A DNA stretch of 11,197 bases from Pseudomonadota bacterium (lineage in GTDB: Bacteria; Desulfobacterota; JADFVX01), in the NCBI GenBank assembly GCA_015222755.1, contig JADFVX010000135.1:1-11197 (forward strand), written 5' to 3'. Both the position numbers and the translations under genes were made by a program. This document shows, one piece after another, positions 1 to 6,137 of this stretch (positions are counted from its first letter, which is position 1; every line of letters starts with the position of its first letter). The notes below the pieces were generated by a model. It was not told the origin of the DNA and made no database searches. It worked only from the letters and a program-made list of their open reading frames with translations.

Positions 1-562
1 AACATATTGGGACACCCTTTGATATAAAGAACTTCTTTTTCTTCGCGTCGTTACCCACCATTAAAAGGCCGCTTGATTTTTTTTCGAGCATGAGGGCCAA
101 AAGTTCCTCAAAAGGGCAGTCTTCAAATTTTCCCTTTAGAACCTGCGGCTCCGGCTTAGCAGAGGCGGCTGTTTGCTGTACGGCTTTGGCGGGGGTTCCC
201 AGAGCTTTTGTGACGGCCGAGAAGAGAAGATCGAAAGAAAATGGCTTAGAGAGAAAGCCGTCCAGCTTGAGTTCACTTTTCAATCTGTCACCCTCTTCAG
301 GGCTCTTTGGCATCCCGCTTATCATAATAATCGGAATGGTCTTGCCTTTTTTGCTTAATCTTACCTTTGTGCAGACAGTCTTTCCATCAACAACGGGGAG
401 TTTAATGTCTACGATAAGCAGGTCGTATGCCCCCTGAGCAAAAGACTTGATTGCCTTTAACCCGTCAATAGCGATACCCGCGTCATATCCTTTCTTGCGG
501 AGGGCTTCCTGGATAAAAAGGGCGAGCTTTTGATTGCTTTCGATTATCAGGATGCTAGACAT
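1..562 (-). CDS. Response regulator, receiver plus DUF4388 (PatA-type) domain, 3' end missing
   Basis: Partial gene reading leftward off the window; 187 codons are visible. Residues about 1-120 are a CheY-like receiver: beta-1 ILIIES at 4-9, phospho-acceptor Asp52 in LLIVDIKLP, the switch Ser82 in IMISG, and Lys106 in LSKPF. An Ala/Pro/Gln-rich linker (about 122-140) leads into the start of a DUF4388 domain (GKFEDCPFEELLALM from residue 144, then SSGLLMV and a FFISKGVPI strand). DUF4388 proteins are common in deltaproteobacteria and link signalling to gliding, GTPase or other partners; they are not DNA-binding. The acidic pocket is unusual: residues 8-10 are Glu-Ser-Asn, where two adjacent acids normally bind magnesium. 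The ATG at 562 is chosen because it gives a complete first beta strand and is preceded by the SD-like TATGGGAA. Its upstream region is repeated at 7630-7840. Partner and output are unknown. Confidence 0.85.
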   Translation of the reverse strand, partial: MSSILIIESNQKLALFIQEALRKKGYDAGIAIDGLKAIKSFAQGAYDLLIVDIKLPVVDGKTVCTKVRLSKKGKTIPIIMISGMPKSPEEGDRLKSELKLDGFLSKPFSFDLLFSAVTKALGTPAKAVQQTAASAKPEPQVLKGKFEDCPFEELLALMLEKKSSGLLMVGNDAKKKKFFISKGVPIC

Positions 563-763
563 GTCATGTTTCCCATAAATCTTTTCTCGCTTAGAAAATT
601 GTAACAAGCTGTAATTGCGAGAACTTCTCTCGCCAGGTTGAATCATATCACAGGGAAAAATCAGGGCAAACATAAAATGTAATTTGCTAGAATCAGATTT
701 GATGCGGGCAGGGTCTTGACGAGGGCCTTGCAAGATGCAGAGGGATCTCCTCCTAATTTCCCA
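544..763 (-). repeat. Regulatory-region repeat, copy A (upstream region and first codons of the response regulator)
   Basis: About 220 bp that align over their whole length with 7630-7840, in the same orientation relative to the downstream gene. Shared blocks include the first codons of the response regulator (ATCAGGATGCT on the plus strand), TTTCCCATA around the ribosome-binding site, GCTTAGAAAATT, TTGCGAGAACTTC, GAATCATATCACAGGG, CAAACATAAAATGTAATTT, TCAGATTTGATGCGG and ATGCAGAGGG. Identity is roughly 75-80% by eye, not computed. Copy A has an extra 11 bp between two CAGGG words (651-668), the footprint of slippage between short direct repeats. A second difference is that copy A holds a GCGAGA-N5-TCTCGC dyad at 617-633 that is broken in copy B. 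Confidence 0.9.
637..652. promoter_or_regulatory. CRP/FNR-family operator-like dyad upstream of the response regulator
   Basis: On the minus strand the sequence is TGTGA-TATGAT-TCAAC. This is the 5-6-5 architecture of CRP/FNR-superfamily sites (CRP: TGTGA-N6-TCACA), with one perfect half-site and one at 3 of 5. The same dyad is kept at 7722-7737 in the second copy of the repeat. A possible -10 (TACAAT on the minus strand, 598-603) lies about 40 bp downstream of its centre, which would put the dyad near -53. The regulator is not encoded here. Confidence 0.45.
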
Positions 764-1089
764 GAGTGATTCAGATTTTACGCCTGTTCTCCCGTTTTTC
801 TTTAAGAATCATTAAGTTAAAAGCTTTACGATGATTTCGACCCTTTTGGATATTTTTCTTCATAATCTCAAATAAAGACTTCATCTAGGAACCCTCAAAA
901 TTCATAAGATCTAAATTTAACGATTACAAAGAGAAAGTAATAAGAGTTTAATAATGTAGAATCCCACCTCTTTCAGCACTTAAATTGAATTTACAAAAAA
1001 ACATGTTACACTAACAGTAGGCTCTCTGTTTTAATAACACCCTATTCAATACTAAACGAACCTTCATCGACTTTTGGAGCAATTTGGTA
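764..1089. other. AT-rich intergenic region and leader upstream of cytochrome 1
   Basis: This AT-rich gap of about 325 bp has no credible coding frame. From 764 to about 980 nothing recognisable is seen. The right part holds a weak sigma-70-like candidate, TTGAAT (985-990), a 16-bp spacer and TACACT (1007-1012). Around and after it are two 13-bp dyads, TGTTACACTAACA (1004-1016) and TGTTTTAATAACA (1027-1039), with centres 23 bp apart. An SD-like GGAG lies at 1076-1079. Confidence 0.5.
985..1012 (+). promoter_or_regulatory. Candidate promoter of cytochrome 1
   Basis: TTGAAT (4 of 6 to the -35 consensus), 16-bp spacer, TACACT (4 of 6 to the -10). The start of transcription would be near 1019, leaving a leader of about 70 nt before the cytochrome. 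The -10 is overlapped by the dyad TGTTA-CAC-TAACA, a position where a bound protein would block polymerase. The match is weak and other promoters in this AT-rich stretch are possible. Confidence 0.3.
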
Positions 1090-1998
1090 GTGAAAATGAA
1101 TTTACTAGGGGTAAAACATTTAAGGTTAAACAGTCTTCTGCTGCTGTTTTTTATTGGCTGTCTATCTTTGAATTCAGGCTGTGCAATTGGCTCGCATAAG
1201 GGAGTGATGTTTTGTACCACCTGCCATGAAAACAAACCTACTGTCGAAAACCCTTCATTGCGACACTCAGAGAACCCCTCTAAAATATGCCGTGAGTGCC
1301 ACGCATATAATAATGCCGCTGACCATCATCCTTCGTCTATCACTTCAGATTCCCCTGAGGGTACAATCGAAATAGATTCCGAATTCCATGATATGTGGAT
1401 AGTCGACAAGCAGGATTCCCATATTTGCACCACGGTGTGTACCACCCTGTTTGATGGAAAGATGGAATGTCTTGCCTGTCATAGAATCCATGTTGAAGGT
1501 TATAGAAACGATTCAAAAAACTTTCTAGTTGGCGGGCCTTATACTTATGAGAACAGAAGGGAACTGTGTTTCAAATGCCATAGAAGAGATGCCTATGAAG
1601 GGGTAAATCCTCATAAGATAATGCTAAATGAGGACAATGAATTAATAGAGAGTACTTGTCTAATTTGTCATACCAAGACTCCTGACCCCCAGGTTGACAC
1701 TCTCAAGGATGTAAAGTTTAGAGCCTCTGTGGCATTCCTATGTTGGAGATGCCATTTGCCTATGGTGGGAGAGTTTCTAGGGAAGCATTTTTTAAGAACG
1801 CCTACTAAGCGGCAACTTGTTGATATGCGCAGGAGTGGGACCTGGTTTCCTCTGGACCCATTAGGCAGGCTCACCTGTTCCACGTGCCATAATCCTCACC
1901 AACCTGGAGTTCTTCTGGAAGAATTTGGTCAAGGAACAGGAGAGAAGTTCAGGTTGAGAGATAAAAGAATTTGTGGGGGATGCCACGATATGAAATAA
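1090..1998 (+). CDS. Octaheme c-type cytochrome, probable lipoprotein (cytochrome 1)
   Basis: Exported multiheme cytochrome of 302 aa with eight CXXCH haem sites at residues 42, 67, 127, 160, 190, 218, 263 and 295. The C-terminal CSTCHNPHQPG...CGGCH is a paired-CXXCH module. The N-terminus is a short positive region, a hydrophobic stretch SLLLLFFIG, and candidate lipobox cysteines at 24 or 31, so membrane anchoring with haems outside the inner membrane is likely. It is collinear with the cytochrome at 7864-8733 through all eight haems. An extra segment of about 22 residues between haems 2 and 3 carries an odd CTTVC pair (113, 117) without histidine. GTG at 1090 is preferred because GGAG at 1076-1079 lies 10 nt upstream; TTG 1084 and ATG 1096 are alternatives. 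It converges with the pump operon. Probable role: electron carrier linked to that pump (inference from context). Confidence 0.9.
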   Translation: MKMNLLGVKHLRLNSLLLLFFIGCLSLNSGCAIGSHKGVMFCTTCHENKPTVENPSLRHSENPSKICRECHAYNNAADHHPSSITSDSPEGTIEIDSEFHDMWIVDKQDSHICTTVCTTLFDGKMECLACHRIHVEGYRNDSKNFLVGGPYTYENRRELCFKCHRRDAYEGVNPHKIMLNEDNELIESTCLICHTKTPDPQVDTLKDVKFRASVAFLCWRCHLPMVGEFLGKHFLRTPTKRQLVDMRRSGTWFPLDPLGRLTCSTCHNPHQPGVLLEEFGQGTGEKFRLRDKRICGGCHDMK

Positions 1999-2097
1999 TC
2001 TGAAATGTGGAAGGACAGAGGACTTAGATCCTGAGGCAATAATTATCTATTACTGATTGGAATATTGTATTTGAGCAAAGTTGTGAGAAATTGCACT

Positions 2098-2132
2098 TTT
2101 AGGAAGGAAGCTTGGCTGCTCCCCTAAATTTT
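2098..2132 (+). terminator. Probable intrinsic terminator between convergent genes
   Basis: A hairpin with arms TTTAGG...GGAAGC and GCTCC...CCTAAA around the loop TTGGCT has about 11 paired bases and two small bulges, and is followed by TTTT on the plus strand. It is placed to end cytochrome 1 transcription. The outer TTTAGG/CCTAAA pairs may also let it act on the opposite operon, whose last gene stops at 2140. The stem is imperfect, so strength is uncertain. Confidence 0.45.
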
Positions 2133-2139
2133 AATGCTA

Positions 2140-3246
2140 TCAGAACTTGTCATAATAAATATTAGAAGGATCTACACCCTTTTCCTTAAGCACCTTGATA
2201 ACGGCATCGGCCATAAGAGGCGGGCCGCAAAGATAGGCCTCCCTCTTTTCCCCTTCTTTCAGGTGCCGCTCCAGCACCAGATGAATAAAGCCTTTTTCAC
2301 CCTTCCAGTCATCGGCCTCACCGGGTGAAGAAAGAGCATAGGTATATGTAAAATTGGGATGCTCCTTTGCAAGCCTTTCAAACTCCTCAAGGTAAAAGAG
2401 GTCTTTCTTAGCTCTCACACCGAAGAAAAGATCTATTTTCCTGTCACTACCTTTTTCAAAGAGAGAATAGAGGATCGACTTTAGCGGGGCCATACCCGCC
2501 CCGCCACCTATCAAAAGGATATCGCAGCTTGAACGTTCGTGTAGAAAAAAATCACCGCAGGACCCGCTGATGGTCACCTCGTCCCCAACACTCAAGTTGT
2601 GGATGTAGGTTGATCCTATGCCGCCTGGGACAAGGCGGACGATCAACTCCAGCTCCCCCGCCATGGACGGGAGGGAGGCGATAGAGTATGCCCTGTAAAC
2701 TACTTCTCTATTTGTTGAAGGGACATGAAACTGGATATACTGCCCCGGTTTGAAATTTATGGTCTCAGGTTCCAGCAAGCGGAATCTCAGTTCCTTCATG
2801 TCATAGGTAAGGGATATGCTCTGGGCCACTTCGGCACGGTACTCCTGTATACTGAGGTACTCCTCGGGCACCTCTATCTCCATATCACTTTTAACCTTCA
2901 GCTGGCAGGCCAGGCGAACGTCATCTACGACCTCGGAAGGCGTCAGGTAGGGGAGCTCTGTAGGCAGCACGCTGCCTCCACCTGATGTCACCTTTAGCTT
3001 GCAGTAGCCGCAGCTGCCCCGCCCTCCGCAAGCGGAAGGGATGAATATCTTATTTTCAAAAAGAGAGGAAAGGAGCGTTTCACCACCGATTACCTCCACA
3101 TCTTTATTGCCCTTTATGCTTATCCTGCATGGGCCGTACTCCGCCAGGAAACGGCTGGCGATGACAAGCACCAGCCCCAGTATCAGGCTGATAGACACCA
3201 TGATGACTAGAGGTGCTATAAATGCATTCATCAGATCAATGGACAT
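2140..3246 (-). CDS. nqrF: NqrF-type NADH dehydrogenase subunit (2Fe-2S / FAD / NADH)
   Basis: Electron entry subunit of a sodium-translocating NADH:quinone oxidoreductase: it oxidises NADH with FAD and passes electrons to a [2Fe-2S] cluster. Order of parts: one N-terminal membrane helix (about 9-34); a plant-type ferredoxin domain with Cys73, Cys79, Cys82 and Cys114, the same spacing as the cluster ligands of Vibrio NqrF; the FAD motif RAYS (185-188); the nucleotide-binding GGGAGMAP (247-254); and C-terminal CGPPLM with Cys340. At 368 aa it is shorter than the usual ~407 because the loop before RAYS is reduced. Its start overlaps the end of nqrE by 11 nt. It holds the place occupied by RnfB in CDGEAB-type rnf operons, and no RnfB-like polyferredoxin is present. 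As last gene it is followed by the convergent cytochrome 1. Confidence 0.95.
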   Translation of the reverse strand: MSIDLMNAFIAPLVIMVSISLILGLVLVIASRFLAEYGPCRISIKGNKDVEVIGGETLLSSLFENKIFIPSACGGRGSCGYCKLKVTSGGGSVLPTELPYLTPSEVVDDVRLACQLKVKSDMEIEVPEEYLSIQEYRAEVAQSISLTYDMKELRFRLLEPETINFKPGQYIQFHVPSTNREVVYRAYSIASLPSMAGELELIVRLVPGGIGSTYIHNLSVGDEVTISGSCGDFFLHERSSCDILLIGGGAGMAPLKSILYSLFEKGSDRKIDLFFGVRAKKDLFYLEEFERLAKEHPNFTYTYALSSPGEADDWKGEKGFIHLVLERHLKEGEKREAYLCGPPLMADAVIKVLKEKGVDPSNIYYDKF

Positions 3247-3817
3247 TCAAAATCCCTGCAAAGCCCATAAAACTCATAGCCATAAGTCCTGCGATTATCA
3301 TGGTTATCCCCGCACCCTTCAGGCCCTCGGGGAGGTCTGCAAAACGGAGCCTTTCCCTGATCGCCGCCATAGCCAGTATGGCCACACCCCAGCCTATGCC
3401 GCTGCCGAAGCTGTATATAAGACTTTCAATATATGAGTAGTCCCTGACAACCATGAAAAGTGTAACGCCCAGTATGGCGCAGTTCACCGTAATAAGGGGA
3501 AGGAACACCCCCATAGTGTTATATAGGAAGGGGCTTGTACGCTCCACCATCATCTCCACTATCTGTACAAGGGCCGCGATAACGAGAATAAAGACGACAT
3601 ACTGTAGATAGGTCACATCATAGGGAACGAGCAGCTTGTGGTAGATGGGCCAGGTGACTGCGGCGGCAAGGCTCATCACAAAGGTGACGGCCATGGACAT
3701 GCCCATGGCCGTCCTCAGGTTGCCGGAAACAGCCACAAAGGGACACATCCCCAAAAAATATGTGAGTGCAATATTGTGCGTAAATACAGCCGCTATGAGT
3801 ATAGTTAAAAGATCCAT
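3236..3817 (-). CDS. nqrE: NqrE-type integral membrane subunit (NqrE/RnfA family)
   Basis: Six-helix membrane subunit of 193 aa, full length for the family. With NqrD it forms the inverted pair that holds a [2Fe-2S] cluster in the membrane and carries electrons across it. The ligand cysteines are in place: Cys25 in LGMCPFVAV and Cys113 in LITVNCAILG. Family signatures include IAALVQIVEMM, FLPLITVNCAI, YSFGSGIGWG and GLKGAGITMIIAGLMAMSF. The wording of these segments, and the ending in ...SFMGFAGI, is closer to NqrE than to RnfA. It starts 13 nt after nqrD stops and overlaps nqrF by 11 nt, so it is clearly one transcription unit. Confidence 0.93.
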   Translation of the reverse strand: MDLLTILIAAVFTHNIALTYFLGMCPFVAVSGNLRTAMGMSMAVTFVMSLAAAVTWPIYHKLLVPYDVTYLQYVVFILVIAALVQIVEMMVERTSPFLYNTMGVFLPLITVNCAILGVTLFMVVRDYSYIESLIYSFGSGIGWGVAILAMAAIRERLRFADLPEGLKGAGITMIIAGLMAMSFMGFAGILNVH

Positions 3818-3830
3818 AATTCAATTCCCG

Positions 3831-4433
3831 TCAATCAGAATATATGCTCCTTAATATCCAGATGTATACACCGACTACCAGAAAGGCCCCTGGAGGCATG
3901 GCAAAAAGCAGCCATGGCTGCCATCCTGCCGGGGCGATGGAGTAGGCCAGGAAGGTACCGAAACCAAGTGGCTCCCTTATGGAGGCAATGGCAAGCAGTG
4001 AAAGACTGTAGCCAATCCCGATGCCCATGGCATCAAGTATTGCAGGCAGGGGGCGGTTTTGTGAGGCGAACGACTCTGCCCGCCCCATAATGACGCAGTT
4101 GGTGATGATAAGTCCCACGTAGGGGCCTATATCTGCGCTGATCTCTGGGTAAAAGGCCTTGAGGTAGATATCTACAAAGACGACAAATGTAGCTATTATA
4201 ACAGTATATACTGCCATACGGACGCGCCGGGGAATGAATTCCCTGAGTAGGGATATTGAAAGTGAGCTGGTCACAAGAACAAATGTCGTCCCAAGACTCA
4301 TGGCGATGGAACTGGAGACTAGGTTTGTCACCGCAAGGGTGGAGCATATGCCCAGCACCATACGAAAAGTGGGATTGTCTTTTATGATCCCCCGGGTAAA
4401 GACCTCCTTCATTGAGTCATACTGCTCAGTCAT
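3831..4433 (-). CDS. nqrD: NqrD-type integral membrane subunit (NqrD/RnfE family)
   Basis: Six-helix membrane protein of 200 aa, partner of NqrE in the membrane-buried [2Fe-2S] site. Conserved cysteines are Cys30 (VLGICSTLAVTN) and Cys113 (LIITNCVIMGRAE). The central block VGLIITNCVIMGRAESFA and the DAMGIGIGYSLSLL / IREPLG segment are typical of the NqrD/RnfE family. The start overlaps the end of nqrC by 8 nt, implying translational coupling. Distinguishing NqrD from RnfE by eye is not secure; the neighbouring B, E and F subunits tip the call to Nqr. Confidence 0.9.
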   Translation of the reverse strand: MTEQYDSMKEVFTRGIIKDNPTFRMVLGICSTLAVTNLVSSSIAMSLGTTFVLVTSSLSISLLREFIPRRVRMAVYTVIIATFVVFVDIYLKAFYPEISADIGPYVGLIITNCVIMGRAESFASQNRPLPAILDAMGIGIGYSLSLLAIASIREPLGFGTFLAYSIAPAGWQPWLLFAMPPGAFLVVGVYIWILRSIYSD

Positions 4434-5019
4434 GTTTCAAGCTCCTTATGGCCTCTATGTATGGGCGTGAAGCCTCGTTTATTATCCGCTCCACCGCCTT
4501 GCTGCTTATGGTTGCCCCGGTAATGGCTGCCACATCGTTTGACTCAATACCTTCAGCCTGGCTCCTGACCCTTAGAGGTTGATCGACACTTTTCCATTTA
4601 AAACGTTTACGAAATTCCACTTCCTCTATCCGAGCACCAAGCCCCGGCGTTTCACCCTGCTCCAGTATCTCAAGGCCACGGATAGATAAATCTTTAATGT
4701 CTATGGCCAGGAGCATAGAGATAGGCCCCCAGAAACCTGGGCCTGAGATCTTGAAGGCAGCCCCTTCATTCCCTTCTTCCTCAGAAAAATAGAGCATCCC
4801 AGCCTCTGTTTTAATTTTTTTTATGCTGCGGCCAAACACCTCTTCGGCTGTCCTGCCTTCAAGCGGAACAGAAAGGGCCGAAAGGACGGCCAGCTTCATA
4901 CCTCTCTCGCGGTTTTCTTCGATCATATCAGAAGAAACATAATCTATAAGTGCAAGCAGTATTGCCGACAAAGCGGAAAGGACTACAAGAACTAGAACCA
5001 TGCGAACCTTCTCCCTCAC
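4426..5019 (-). CDS. nqrC: NqrC/RnfG-type covalent-FMN subunit
   Basis: Single-span membrane protein (helix about 7-29) with a periplasmic FMN-binding domain. The flavin is normally attached by a phosphoester to the last Thr of a (S/T)GAT motif; here that is Thr170 in AAITGATISS. GPGFWGPISMLLAID and GETPGLGARI are family landmarks, and GFWGPI is the Nqr-like form. At 197 aa it is nearer to RnfG (about 200) than to NqrC (about 255), so it is a mixed-type subunit. An oddity: the Asp that usually sits six residues before the modified Thr in the flavin-transferase recognition motif is Ala164, with an Asp at 162 instead. It overlaps nqrB by 4 nt. No apbE flavin transferase gene lies in the window. 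Confidence 0.88.
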   Translation of the reverse strand: MREKVRMVLVLVVLSALSAILLALIDYVSSDMIEENRERGMKLAVLSALSVPLEGRTAEEVFGRSIKKIKTEAGMLYFSEEEGNEGAAFKISGPGFWGPISMLLAIDIKDLSIRGLEILEQGETPGLGARIEEVEFRKRFKWKSVDQPLRVRSQAEGIESNDVAAITGATISSKAVERIINEASRPYIEAIRSLKHD

Positions 5020-6137
5020 CGGCCATGCCCCCTGAATCTGAAATGAAGGACTAGGTGGTCGATAAGAGGGGTAAAGAGGTTCATAAACAGTATGGCAAAC
5101 ATCACCCCCTCAGGGTAGCCTGAAAATCCACGGATAAGTATGGTCAGGAAACCGCACATGGCGCCGAAGACCCAACGTCCCGGTTTTGAAAATGGGCTTG
5201 TCACCGGGTCTGTGGCCATGAAGAAGGCGCCGAAGAGAAGTCCCCCCGATAGCAGCTGGTAGCCAAGAGGTGGAAAGGCCGCAGGGTTGTTCAAATGCAA
5301 AAGGAAGGAGAAAATAGAGGCGCTTGTTATGAAGGAGAGAGGTATGCGCCAGTCTGCAATGCGGGTAACGACAAGTATTGTTCCCCCCAGGATTATCATC
5401 AGTGCAGAGGTCTCACCAAGCGAGCCAGCAATGTTGCCGAGAAAAAGCTCTACCAGAGAGGGGAGCTGTTCCGCCGATGGGAAGGCGGCCATCGGTGTAG
5501 CCATTGTCACCACATCAGCAGCAGGTGTGGCGCTACTTGCAGAACCAGTAAGCTCACCTAAAGACTCTCCCCTGAAACTGGCAAAACCTCCCATCCCGGA
5601 CATCGGTTGTACCCAATTCCAGGACATGGCGGTGGGAAAGCAGACATAGAGAAAAACCCTTCCCACAAGGGCAGGGTTGAAGATGTTATAACCTGTACCC
5701 CCGAATACCTCCTTCCCGAATAAGGTAGCCACAAATATGCCAAGGCCGACCATCCATAGCGGCAGGTCGGGAGGGAGTATGAGAGGGAAAAGAAGGCAGG
5801 TCACAAAGGCCCCCTCGCTTATCTCCGTTTTGCGTATTACCGAGAATGTGATCTCCACACTGAGGCCAACGGTGTAGGACACAAGGATCATCATAAACCC
5901 CCGCCAGCCAAAAAAATAGATGCCCGTCAGGGCTGAAGGAAGGGCCGCAAATACAACGATAATGAACATCCTTTTCAGGTTATTGGCATCACGAAGATGT
6001 GGAGCAGCATCGGTCACCTCATCATATCGGAATAAAAAACCGTCAATGGCGTTAAAAAGAGGCATGAGTGCCTTAAAGCGGCTAGCCTCAAGGCCGCGGC
6101 GCGCAGCATGAAGCCGCTCTTTCAAAAAACGGATCAA
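5016..6137 (-). CDS. nqrB: NqrB-type integral membrane subunit (NqrB/RnfD family)
   Basis: Large membrane subunit (373 aa) that carries a covalently bound FMN, and in Nqr also riboflavin and the ion path. Landmarks: HLRDANNLKRM (47-57), GIYFFGW, EISEGAFVTCLLFPLILPP (about 105-123), GKEVFGGTGYNIFNPAL (141-157), the flavin site DVVTMATPMA with probable FMN threonine Thr214, GNIAGSLGETSA (234-245), GAFFMATDPVTSPF and GYPEGVMFAILFMN. The RDANNLKRM start, EGAFVT and GKEVFGGTG read as NqrB. The TMATP flavin motif and the length between RnfD (~330) and NqrB (~410) are more RnfD-like. It overlaps both neighbours by 4 nt. Confidence 0.92.
   Translation of the reverse strand: MIRFLKERLHAARRGLEASRFKALMPLFNAIDGFLFRYDEVTDAAPHLRDANNLKRMFIIVVFAALPSALTGIYFFGWRGFMMILVSYTVGLSVEITFSVIRKTEISEGAFVTCLLFPLILPPDLPLWMVGLGIFVATLFGKEVFGGTGYNIFNPALVGRVFLYVCFPTAMSWNWVQPMSGMGGFASFRGESLGELTGSASSATPAADVVTMATPMAAFPSAEQLPSLVELFLGNIAGSLGETSALMIILGGTILVVTRIADWRIPLSFITSASIFSFLLHLNNPAAFPPLGYQLLSGGLLFGAFFMATDPVTSPFSKPGRWVFGAMCGFLTILIRGFSGYPEGVMFAILFMNLFTPLIDHLVLHFRFRGHGR

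Noticed and set aside
2140..3246. RnfB as identity of the last pump gene
   Set aside because: The position is that of RnfB in rnf operons, but the protein has a 2Fe-2S ferredoxin domain with FAD and NADH motifs and no polyferredoxin cysteine motifs.
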